DNA of 7,643 nt from Desulfosporosinus sp. Lineage in GTDB: Bacteria; Bacillota; Desulfitobacteriia; Desulfitobacteriales; Desulfitobacteriaceae. The position numbers were made by a program, and so were the translations under genes. The stretch's first letter is position 1. Every line of letters begins with the position of its first letter. The notes beneath the pieces were generated by a model that was not told the origin of the DNA, did not search any database, and saw only the letters and a list, made by a program, of their open reading frames with translations. The stretch spans positions 1-7,643 of the forward strand of contig PKWS01000058.1 of NCBI GenBank assembly GCA_003132105.1, in the 5' to 3' direction. Of this stretch, positions 1-5,935 are shown in pieces.

Positions 1-204
1 GATGTTGCAGTGGTTTACGCTGATGCTCTAATAGAGTACGTGACACTGTGTTATCGCAAGAGGGGCAATGAGGGGGTCAAGAGCTTCGGACAAGGCGGCA
101 GGTCAGGAACATACGAAGATGGCCTGCAGGAAAGTGTAAAGGCATTACTGCCATCTCCGTTTATCCGAATGGCCAGGGCAGGGCGTGACCCGTATGCTGT
201 GTGA
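1..204 (+). CDS. Phage head-tail connector (gp6-like), C-terminal part
   Basis: This is the 3' end of a gene that starts before the window. The frame is open from base 1 to a TGA at 202-204 and gives 67 residues. The segment has the layout of the C-terminus of small gp6-like/QLRG-type connector proteins: a helix (about DALIEYVTLCYRKRGNEG), a Gly/Ser-rich link (SFGQGGRSGTYEDGL) and a final helix with a basic end. Family members form a ring below the portal and join the filled head to the tail. Family membership is inferred from the pattern and the position just before the head-closure gene. The end overlaps the next gene by about 11-20 bases, depending on that gene's start. Confidence 0.7.
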   Translation, partial: DVAVVYADALIEYVTLCYRKRGNEGVKSFGQGGRSGTYEDGLQESVKALLPSPFIRMARAGRDPYAV

Positions 205-493
205 TTACAGTGTTGGTGTGTATAACCGATTGCCTTCGACCAAAGTAAATGGGGTCACTATACCTGGCGCTTTGGCGTTTGTTAAAACCATCGATTGCGA
301 CATGCAGCCTTATTCTACCGAGTTGTTTATTCGGCAATATGGCTACAATATCGAAACGACAAAACGCTTTTTCATTGGCGACATTGCGGACATTAAAATA
401 GGCACTGTGCTAATGTATGGCGCAGAAAAGCACGAGGTTAAAAAGATCATCTCGTGGGATACCTTTGAAGTTATGACACTTGAGGTGGTCTAA
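194..493 (+). CDS. Phage head closure / head-tail adaptor protein
   Basis: A small protein of 99 residues from the ATG at 194, or 102 from the in-frame GTG at 185. I prefer ATG-194 because the N-terminus then begins just before the beta strand DYSVGVYNR, as is usual in this family; the upstream AGGG matches are weak and do not decide it. The recognisable parts are VYNR near the start, the central PYSTELFIRQYGYNIETTKR block and the C-terminal GTVLMYGAEKHEVKKI strand pair. Such proteins sit in the neck, plug the DNA channel and offer a docking surface for the tail. The gene overlaps the connector gene upstream, and its TAA shares one base with the ATG of the next gene, which suggests translational coupling. 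Confidence 0.7.
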   Translation: MLCDYSVGVYNRLPSTKVNGVTIPGALAFVKTIDCDMQPYSTELFIRQYGYNIETTKRFFIGDIADIKIGTVLMYGAEKHEVKKIISWDTFEVMTLEVV

Positions 494-831
494 TGGAATT
501 TAAAAGTAATAAAAATGCCGTGTTGCTGGCCATGAAGCTCTGTAAAAAAGAGTTTTGTGAGGGTGTAGGTACTTTAGTTGTTGCGGAGGCGCAAGCAAGA
601 ACGGTAGTAGACACGGGAAATTTGAGAAGGTCAGAAGTCTATGAAGCCATGCCAGGGAACGAAGGGGTCTATGTTGGAGCGAATGAATCTGCACCCTATG
701 CTTTAACCATCGAAAAAGGTTTATCAGGGCATAAAGCTCAGCCATTCTTGGAACCTGGAGCAATGGCAAGCATCCCGAAGATCATTAATGTGGCAGAGGT
801 ATTATATCGAAGCAAAATGGGGGGATCTTGA
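493..831 (+). CDS. HK97 gp10-like tail-completion / neck protein
   Basis: A protein of 112 residues starting at an ATG that shares an A with the previous stop codon; a GAGGTG-type site at 482-487 lies 5 bases upstream. It shows the hallmarks of the HK97 gp10-like family: an N-terminal helix leading to VDTGNLRRS (residues 39-47), a short beta segment VYVGAN (59-64), a YALTIEKG turn, and the terminal AQPFLEPG motif (82-89) before a last helix. Known relatives take part in joining or completing the tail at the neck, and some are annotated as minor capsid proteins. The order connector, closure, gp10-like, terminator is the standard one in siphoviruses of this kind, which supports the call. Confidence 0.8.
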   Translation: MEFKSNKNAVLLAMKLCKKEFCEGVGTLVVAEAQARTVVDTGNLRRSEVYEAMPGNEGVYVGANESAPYALTIEKGLSGHKAQPFLEPGAMASIPKIINVAEVLYRSKMGGS

Positions 832-1205
832 TGTTAGAACTATACGGATTACTTGCTGGCATCATCGATCCGATCTGCCCGAGCTTTGCGGACCACTGGT
901 CAGAAGATCAGGAAAAGGTTTATCCATATGTTGAGATTAAGATCCCGAATGCTTTGCCTAACAATAGTTTTAGCGACAACAATTTGCTGGAAGTAGATAT
1001 TTGGGACGATAAAGCTACGGACATTCGCGAGATCGAAGGTATAACTGATGCAATTCACAAAGCTTTAAACCGTCTACAGTACGGGGATTCGAGTATGTAT
1101 ATATCTATTAACAGGAATACGCCGTACCGATTGGGTATACCTGACCCAATCGTCCATATTCAGCGCAGACAACTCCGGTATGTTTGCACAGTCTACGAAA
1201 AATAA
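831..1205 (+). CDS. Probable tail terminator / tail completion protein
   Basis: A protein of 124 residues. A TTG at 828 directly precedes the ATG at 831 in frame. I chose the ATG because it overlaps the preceding TGA by one base and has a run of G at 819-824 at normal spacing. The sequence alternates short strands and helices: an N-terminal helix (MLELYGLLAGIID), a strand with YPYVEIKI, then LLEVDIWDDKATDIREIEGI followed by a helix and C-terminal strands. This is the general pattern of small gpU/DUF3168-like tail terminators, which cap the growing tail tube and bind the neck. No catalytic residues are expected. The position just before the tube gene supports the role, but similarity is by pattern only. 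Confidence 0.62.
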   Translation: MLELYGLLAGIIDPICPSFADHWSEDQEKVYPYVEIKIPNALPNNSFSDNNLLEVDIWDDKATDIREIEGITDAIHKALNRLQYGDSSMYISINRNTPYRLGIPDPIVHIQRRQLRYVCTVYEK

Positions 1206-1209
1206 GGAG
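1204..1209 (+). promoter_or_regulatory. Ribosome binding site deciding the TTG start of the tail tube gene
   Basis: AAGGAG lies 8 bases before TTG-1218. The alternative in-frame GTG at 1209 overlaps the last G of this site and could not be served by it, so TTG-1218 is the supported start. The site also overlaps the TAA of the terminator gene at 1203-1205. Confidence 0.7.
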
Positions 1210-1217
1210 TGATTAAT

Positions 1218-2093
1218 TTGCTAAGCGAGAACACTATTGGATATACACCGGCCACCCCGCAGAACTTAATGATTGATGCCGGAGCGATCTATAAGAACTA
1301 TGGATTAGCCGGCGAGGCGTTGCTAGGGGCTACGTCTGGGGGCAATGAGTTTCAGGTAGTTGTAAAGACACGAGATGTAAAAGTTGACGGCTTAAAAGGC
1401 ACAGTGAAGGGATTAACGAGGATCGTAAGCACTGACGTAACCATGAAGGTCAACATGCTCGAGGTTACGGCTGAGACACTCAGGATTGCGCTGATGGGCG
1501 TAACAGATTCTACAGGCATTGACTACGATGTGATCACGGGAAAGACAGAAATCCTTCTCACCGACTACATTGATAATATCGCATTAGTCGGACGCATTAG
1601 CGGATCGGCGAAGCCCGTTATTATCATGCTCAAAAACGCTTTGAGTTCGGACGGAGTAAAGTTTAGCAACAAGGATTCTGCTGACAACATCCTACCTATT
1701 ACATTTACAGCATCTATTGACCCGAATACACCAACCGTTTCGCCTTATGAAATCCGATTCCCTAAAGTGGTAAATGGAGTCCTATTCAGCGTACTTGGCA
1801 CACCAATTATTAGCGGTGGAAATGTAATGTTGGAATTCAATGACACAGTTGCAGCTACAGTTCCTTTAACTGGGTTCACAGCAACAGTAGCCGGGGTATC
1901 AGATGTAATAACAGCAGCAGCAAGAGGAGTAAACCAATTCAACGCTATCTTGTTAACGCTTACTACTCCACCAACATCAGGGCAAGCAGTTACAGTGGCC
2001 TATGCAAAACCTGTGCTTGATGCTAACGATGTTAAATCTCTTAGTGGTGTAGCACTCGACACATTCTCAGCCATGACAGTAGTCAATAACTAA
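1218..2093 (+). CDS. Major tail tube protein with C-terminal SwmB-like/Ig-like domain
   Basis: A protein of 291 residues from TTG-1218. Residues 1 to about 180 look like a phage tail tube subunit: an N-terminal arm (TPQNLMIDAGAIYKNYG), then strand pairs with FQVVVKTRDVKVDGLKGTVKG and a late PVIIMLKNAL/ITFTASIDP pair. Stacked hexamers of this family form the tube through which DNA leaves. Residues about 188-291 form a separate module with a SwmB-repeat or Ig-like pattern: NVMLEFNDTV, GFTATVAGV, AILLTLTTPPTSGQAVTVAY and DANDVKSLSGVALDTFS. Such domains usually decorate the outside of the tube; lambda gpV carries a Big_2 domain at the same place. By hand count, alanine codons are GCA in 8 of 14 cases with no GCG in the C-terminal module, against 2 GCA and 4 GCG of 13 upstream, which hints at separate origin. 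A hairpin terminator follows. Confidence 0.82.
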   Translation: MLSENTIGYTPATPQNLMIDAGAIYKNYGLAGEALLGATSGGNEFQVVVKTRDVKVDGLKGTVKGLTRIVSTDVTMKVNMLEVTAETLRIALMGVTDSTGIDYDVITGKTEILLTDYIDNIALVGRISGSAKPVIIMLKNALSSDGVKFSNKDSADNILPITFTASIDPNTPTVSPYEIRFPKVVNGVLFSVLGTPIISGGNVMLEFNDTVAATVPLTGFTATVAGVSDVITAAARGVNQFNAILLTLTTPPTSGQAVTVAYAKPVLDANDVKSLSGVALDTFSAMTVVNN

Positions 2094-2107
2094 GCGATAA
2101 AGCACTT

Positions 2108-2132
2108 AAAGCACCTCGTAAAGGGGTGCTTT
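2108..2132 (+). terminator. Intrinsic terminator / attenuator after the tail tube gene
   Basis: AAAGCACCTC at 2108-2117 pairs with GGGGTGCTTT at 2123-2132, giving a 10-bp stem with one G-U pair around a 5-base loop. The downstream arm ends in three Ts and is followed by CTTATT, so the U tract is imperfect and read-through is likely. It lies 15 bases after the stop of the most abundantly needed tail gene. There is no good promoter between it and the next gene, so partial termination would lower transcription of the downstream genes rather than isolate them. Confidence 0.75.
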
Positions 2133-2163
2133 CTTATTGAAAAAATTAGCGGAGGTATAACTT

Positions 2164-2511
2164 ATGTTTAGCACGGAAAAAGCGTTTGATATGTTGCCCA
2201 GTGTCGTTGTCCTGTATGACAAATTAGACCTAGACAGCTATCGCAAAGAATTTGTCGAGAAAAATAAGGGCAAGAAGGATGTCGATGCTAACGTGATCGG
2301 CATCGACCTGTTCAAACATGTACTTAAAAACTCGGCAAAAGTTAAAGAAGAAGTCTTCGAGATCGTAGCCGTCTTCGAGGAAAAAACGATCGAAGAGGTT
2401 AAGAGCCAGAACTTCATGAGAACACTCAACACGATTAAGGAAATTTTCTCGGATGCCGAGGCGACCGATTTTTTAAAGCAAGCTATGCAATCGGGTACTC
2501 CAGGAGTTTAA
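2164..2511 (+). CDS. Tail assembly chaperone, short form (gpG-like)
   Basis: A protein of 115 residues starting at ATG-2164, with GGAGG at 2151-2155 eight bases upstream. It is acidic/basic and mostly helical, with no membrane segment. Its place between tube and tape measure, its size, and a second reading frame entered by a -1 shift near its 3' end match the lambda gpG/gpGT arrangement. There the short form coats the tape measure protein and the rarer fused form recruits tube subunits during tail assembly; neither remains in the finished virion. Sequence similarity to a named family cannot be judged by eye, because these chaperones diverge quickly. The call rests on context and the frameshift signal. 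Normal termination is at TAA 2509-2511, inside the loop of the frameshift stem. Confidence 0.82.
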   Translation: MFSTEKAFDMLPSVVVLYDKLDLDSYRKEFVEKNKGKKDVDANVIGIDLFKHVLKNSAKVKEEVFEIVAVFEEKTIEEVKSQNFMRTLNTIKEIFSDAEATDFLKQAMQSGTPGV

Positions 2512-2525
2512 ATCTATTGCATAGC
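2469..2525 (+). promoter_or_regulatory. Programmed -1 ribosomal frameshift signal
   Basis: The heptamer T TTT TTA at 2469-2475 is in the correct register: the zero-frame codons are GAT TTT TTA AAG. A 6-base spacer follows, then a perfect 10-bp stem in which GCTATGCAAT (2482-2491) pairs with ATTGCATAGC (2516-2525) around a 24-base loop. Within the loop, ACTC (2497-2500) can pair with GAGT (2504-2507). The loop also holds the zero-frame stop. A weak SD-like GAGG at 2458-2461 lies upstream of the heptamer and might assist. All three classic parts (slippery site, spacer, stem) are present. Efficiency cannot be read from sequence. Confidence 0.88.
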
Positions 2526-2786
2526 CACTACGGAATTAGCAGCACCTCGAAGATGCGATTACGGAATATAACCAAGTTACTTATAGACGCCCATGAGAAA
2601 GATATAGAGGAACTGTTATGGAAAGAGTATGCCTTGATGTACCCAGGGATGACAGAAATAACCTTTGTAACCTTTGAGACCTTCAAGGCAAGGTCTTTAG
2701 GCCCCATAGTGAAATTGGACAAGGAGCAAATCCTGAAAGATGCGGAAGCGATTAAAGCTCTTGACCAGAAAGGAGATAGCGAGTAA
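2475..2786 (+). CDS. Tail assembly chaperone, -1 frameshift extension (gpT-like part of gpGT)
   Basis: This frame is -1 relative to the upstream chaperone and open from the slippery site to TAA 2784-2786. Slippage at 2469-2475 joins 104 residues of the short form to 103 new ones, giving a product of about 207 residues. The extension begins KASYAIGYSR and has a helix (ITKLLIDAHEKDIEELLWKE) followed by YPGMTEITFVTFETFKA and a charged tail ending KEQILKDAEAIKALDQKGD. The last parts match the usual T-part pattern in phages of Bacillota, where a Phe-rich FxxFExF-like stretch precedes a helix starting EEIL. A separate start at TTG-2517 is possible, since AGGAG lies at 2502-2506, but the residues before it are in frame with the slippery site and I consider the fusion the main product. 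The stop overlaps the tape measure ATG by one base. Confidence 0.82.
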   Translation, partial: KASYAIGYSRSLNLLHSHYGISSTSKMRLRNITKLLIDAHEKDIEELLWKEYALMYPGMTEITFVTFETFKARSLGPIVKLDKEQILKDAEAIKALDQKGDSE

Positions 2787-5308
2787 TGCAAATATTTGAA
2801 CTGTTCGGGACGATCCTGCTCAAAGATGCCGGAGTTGAAAGTAAGCTTACTACGATCGATAACAAGGCATCCAATGTAGGTAAATCCATGACGAGTTCCT
2901 TCTCCAGCATCGCGGGTGTGGCTTTGAAGCTAGGTGCAATCATCGGTGCGGGCATGGGTATATCGGATATGATTTCCAAAGCTTCAGCAGGGGAACAGAA
3001 GATGGCACAAATGGACGCGGTCTTAAAATCAACTGGCGGGGCCGCGGGTATGACCAAGGACGAGCTCCTTAAGCTTGCCGATGCCCAGGGGAAACTCACT
3101 ACGTTTAGCAAGGGCGCAAACATGGAGACTGAAAATCTTCTACTTACCTTCACCTCTATAGGTAAAGATGTATTTCCAGCAGCGTTAGCCACAGTAAACG
3201 ACATGAGCCAGGCATTGGGACAAGATACGAAGTCTAGTGCCGTTCAGCTAGGGAAGGCTTTACAGGACCCGATTAAAGGCATTACAGCCCTTTCAAGAGT
3301 CGGTGTGAACTTCACAGATGCGCAAAAGGAACAGATTAAAACACTTGTCGAATCGGGCAAGACTATGGAAGCACAAAAAATAATCCTAAAAGAATTAGGT
3401 ACTGAGTTTGGCGGATCGGCGGAAGCGGCGGGTAAAACATTTGCCGGGCAAATGACAATTGCTAAAAACCAAGTCAGCGGCCTCGGTTCAATAATCGGGA
3501 GTGCTTTGCTACCCGCATTAACCGGCCTTATCAATGCTGTGAACAACAACATGCCTGCAATAAAGCAAGTAATAACCGATGTAGTAACTATTGTGACGGG
3601 TAAATTCAAGGAATGGATCACGATCATAGGACAGATTGCCGATGAACTATTCCCTAAACTTAGCGGTTCAATGATTGATGTAAAAGGAAAATCAACTGGG
3701 TTCTCCGATGCGTTAGGTCTTGTTACAAAAGCGTTATCTTTCGTCAGGGACAACATTGAATTTGTACGTGGAAGCCTTGTGACGCTGGGCATAGTCTGGT
3801 TAGCCCATGAAGCGTATATCCTTGCGAACAAAGTCGCCTTAATAGCCCACAATGTGGTTCAAGCTGTAAAGATGGTACAAGACAAATCAGAAACCATTTA
3901 TCTTTGGTTATTGATCACAGCGGATAAGGCTCGTGCAGTTGCAACGAAGGCATCAGCGGCGGCGCAATGGTTACTAAACGCGGCAATGAATGCAAACCCA
4001 ATAGGGATAGTAATAGCATTGATCGTGGCGTTGGTTGCTGGGATCGTTCTACTTTTTAACAAAAACAAAGCCTTCCATGATTTCATCGTTAATTCATGGG
4101 CGGTAATCAAGCAAGTTGTTAGCGAGTCTATCACCGCAGTTATTAATTTCTTCAAGGGGTTAGGTACTGCGATAAGCGAAACATGGACCAGCATTAAAAC
4201 GACAACAGAGAATCTATGGAATGGCATTAAGCAGTTCTTTACCGATGTCGTAACTGCTATAGTTACATTCGTAACAACCACGTTCTCCAAACAACTAGCC
4301 GATGTAAAAAATATCTTTTACGATCTTCAAAATATGTTCGCGAGTACATGGGACGCGATCAAGACTATCTTTCTTGGCGTGATCCTGCTCATCCTCGATC
4401 TCGTAACGGGTAATTTCACCAAACTGAAAGAAGATGCAAATAGCATCTTCACAAGGCTTAAAGAGGATTTTGCTAACATATGGGTGGCCATTAAGGATAT
4501 TTTCCAAAGGTATCTAGATATTATCAAAACGACTCTCACCCAAGTATGGAACACCATCAAAACCGAAGCAGAAACACTTTGGAACGGTCTAAAGACATTC
4601 TTGGCCACCTTATGGGAGAGTATCAAGACAGCCGCATCAAACGCCTGGACAGCCTTAAAGACTTCCGTGATCCAAATATGTACTGACATAATTAACGGAG
4701 CAAAAGATTTATGGAATGGTCTTATGACTTGGTTCGGAGAACTACCAGGTAAGCTACAAGCGGTAGGCGCGAGCATGTTCACATCAATGAAAAATGGCGT
4801 TATGAGTACAATCACGGGGGTTAAGGATGCGATCGTAAATGGAGTCACAACCGCGATTGATTGGCTTAAAGCATTACCCGCTCAGGCTCTCACTTGGGGA
4901 TCAGATTTTATCAACGGTTTTAAAACCGGAATAATGAACGCGATGAGTGGATTGTTACAGGCCGTAATGAATATTGCGGCTCAAATTAGGAGCTTCCTCC
5001 ATTTCAGCACACCGGATCAGGGGCCTCTGGCAGACTACGAAACATGGATGCCCGACTTTATGAGCGGACTTGCTAACGGGATTGATGCTAATAAATACAA
5101 AGTTATTGATTCAATTAAAGGTTTATCAGCTAATATGACAATAGGTTTGAAGGGCGGAAGTGGAGGAGCCAGCGCAAATGGCGGCCTAGTCGTCCAGGTA
5201 ATTAACCAAGGGACTCTTGTCGGGTCAAACGGTATGACTGAGTTTTCAAACATCATTAGCAGTAAGATCGCCAGCAAATTCGGATTTTCCTCCGGAGGGA
5301 AGTGGTAA
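2786..5308 (+). CDS. Tail tape measure protein
   Basis: A protein of 840 residues from ATG-2786, with AAAGGAG at 2769-2775 upstream; the start overlaps the previous stop. It sets tail length by spanning the growing tube and later leaves with the DNA. The N-terminal third carries the conserved tape measure region, including LGKALQDPIKGITALSRVG (residues 155-173) followed by FTDAQKEQIKTLVESG. Residues about 404-425 (PIGIVIALIVALVAGIVLLF) are a strong membrane-type segment, with a weaker one near 527-540; these could help DNA cross the cell envelope. Residues 445-643 show an 11-residue aromatic ladder. The C-terminal FLHFSTPDQGPLADYETWMP motif (from residue 737) is typical of the end of these proteins. 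At about 1.5 angstroms per residue the predicted tail is roughly 125 nm, which is an inference from the known rule. Confidence 0.95.
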   Translation: MQIFELFGTILLKDAGVESKLTTIDNKASNVGKSMTSSFSSIAGVALKLGAIIGAGMGISDMISKASAGEQKMAQMDAVLKSTGGAAGMTKDELLKLADAQGKLTTFSKGANMETENLLLTFTSIGKDVFPAALATVNDMSQALGQDTKSSAVQLGKALQDPIKGITALSRVGVNFTDAQKEQIKTLVESGKTMEAQKIILKELGTEFGGSAEAAGKTFAGQMTIAKNQVSGLGSIIGSALLPALTGLINAVNNNMPAIKQVITDVVTIVTGKFKEWITIIGQIADELFPKLSGSMIDVKGKSTGFSDALGLVTKALSFVRDNIEFVRGSLVTLGIVWLAHEAYILANKVALIAHNVVQAVKMVQDKSETIYLWLLITADKARAVATKASAAAQWLLNAAMNANPIGIVIALIVALVAGIVLLFNKNKAFHDFIVNSWAVIKQVVSESITAVINFFKGLGTAISETWTSIKTTTENLWNGIKQFFTDVVTAIVTFVTTTFSKQLADVKNIFYDLQNMFASTWDAIKTIFLGVILLILDLVTGNFTKLKEDANSIFTRLKEDFANIWVAIKDIFQRYLDIIKTTLTQVWNTIKTEAETLWNGLKTFLATLWESIKTAASNAWTALKTSVIQICTDIINGAKDLWNGLMTWFGELPGKLQAVGASMFTSMKNGVMSTITGVKDAIVNGVTTAIDWLKALPAQALTWGSDFINGFKTGIMNAMSGLLQAVMNIAAQIRSFLHFSTPDQGPLADYETWMPDFMSGLANGIDANKYKVIDSIKGLSANMTIGLKGGSGGASANGGLVVQVINQGTLVGSNGMTEFSNIISSKIASKFGFSSGGKW
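4151..4714 (+). repeat. 11-residue (hendecad) aromatic ladder within the tape measure gene
   Basis: Trp or Phe recurs every 11 residues or a multiple of 11 without slipping: F456, W467, W478, F500, F511, W522, F544, F555, W566, W588, W599, W610, W621 and W643. The missing rungs (489, 533, 577, 632) are Val, Ile, Leu and Cys. Most rungs begin a short unit, aromatic-x-x-Ile/Leu-Lys, for example WNGIK, WDAIK, WNTIK and WESIK. The register suggests a long helical rod. The DNA has diverged enough that the repeat is clear only at protein level. Confidence 0.85.
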
Positions 5309-5310
5309 CC

Positions 5311-5925
5311 GTGACGGAAATAGAGATTACCCCTCCATTAGGTGTTACCGAGAGCGTTAATTATGCGAGTTGCAGTGTTAACCACGTAGGGACGGGGAAA
5401 GCGGGCGATTTCTCCATATCGATTTCAACTTTTGACGCCACACTGATTGACAGATACCCGATGGGGTCAGACGTGAGGATCAATCAAGACGGAAATATTT
5501 TTAGGGGCTGGGTACTAAACCCTACAAGCCAACTGGACGGGACGTTTTGGTTAATCAAATTAGATGGCCTCTGTTATACCGGGCGCACTCAAAAGATTAT
5601 GGTTACGGAGCAGTATATTAACTGGGCGATAAGTGACATCGTGAAAGACCTATTTACGAAGTACGCTCCACAGTTCAACCAAGATAGCATCGTAAGCTGT
5701 AGTAAAATTATCTCGATAAAGTTTCAGGACCAGTTCCTTTTTGATGTAATGGAGCAACTGGCCACTTTGGCTGGGTACGAGTTTTTTATTGACGAACCAG
5801 TTCCGGAACAGATCGACACACTTTCCCTCCCATCGGGATGGGCTGAGCTAGTAGAAACGTTCATTCATCTAGTATCCTATCCATCAGAAACCCTTTACCC
5901 CTCAGAATACCTGTATCCAGCATAG
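5311..5925 (+). CDS. Baseplate hub / tail-associated protein, N-terminal half (gp27/Tal-like)
   Basis: A protein of 204 residues from GTG-5311; GTG-5302 would give 207. GGAGG at 5294-5298 is 12 bases from the former and only 3 from the latter, so neither spacing is ideal and the start is uncertain. The sequence follows the first half of hub proteins: strands with DFSISISTFD, GSDVRINQDGNIFRGWVLNP and FWLIKLDGLCYTGR, then the helix INWAISDIVKDLFTKYAP and QFLFDVMEQLATLAGYEFFID. In single-chain hubs that last motif leads straight into a strand resembling LHFF, which here begins the next gene. After FFID (residues 158-161) the protein instead runs into an unrelated stretch and a C-terminal tag (177-204) rich in YPSExL. 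The hub closes the tube tip and carries fibres. It follows the tape measure directly. Confidence 0.72.
   Translation: MTEIEITPPLGVTESVNYASCSVNHVGTGKAGDFSISISTFDATLIDRYPMGSDVRINQDGNIFRGWVLNPTSQLDGTFWLIKLDGLCYTGRTQKIMVTEQYINWAISDIVKDLFTKYAPQFNQDSIVSCSKIISIKFQDQFLFDVMEQLATLAGYEFFIDEPVPEQIDTLSLPSGWAELVETFIHLVSYPSETLYPSEYLYPA
5839..5919 (+). repeat. C-terminal LYP tag, copy 1
   Basis: Twenty-seven codons from TGG to CCA near the end of the first hub gene align without gaps to the last 27 codons of the second hub gene (6800-6880), with 14 identical residues. Shared positions include Trp-Ala-Glu at the start (same nine bases, TGGGCTGAG), a His-Leu pair, Pro-Ser, and two Leu-Tyr-Pro triplets six residues apart. 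The end reads as a hexapeptide repeat, YPSETL YPSEYL YP. Confidence 0.75.
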
Positions 5926-5929
5926 GAGG
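5924..5929 (+). promoter_or_regulatory. Ribosome binding site of the second hub gene
   Basis: A perfect AGGAGG lies 6 bases before ATG-5936 and overlaps the TAG stop of the first hub gene (5923-5925). Its strength shows that the second half is translated from its own start, which argues against a sequencing error or a simple frameshift mutation as the cause of the split. Confidence 0.85.
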
Positions 5930-5935
5930 CGAAAT

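Noticed and set aside
1209..1211. GTG as the start of the tail tube gene
   Set aside because: It overlaps the AAGGAG binding site at 1204-1209; the in-frame TTG at 1218 has normal spacing.
2137..2161. Promoter-like TTGAAA and TATAAC between the terminator and the chaperone gene
   Set aside because: The spacer is only 13 bases, and transcription would begin at or past the start codon, losing the ribosome binding site.
3244..3852. Long open frame on the minus strand inside the tape measure gene, and similar ones at 2752-3204, 3898-4290 and 4327-4848
   Set aside because: They lie opposite a convincing long gene, lack ribosome binding sites in an otherwise single-strand operon, and their proteins show no recognisable pattern.
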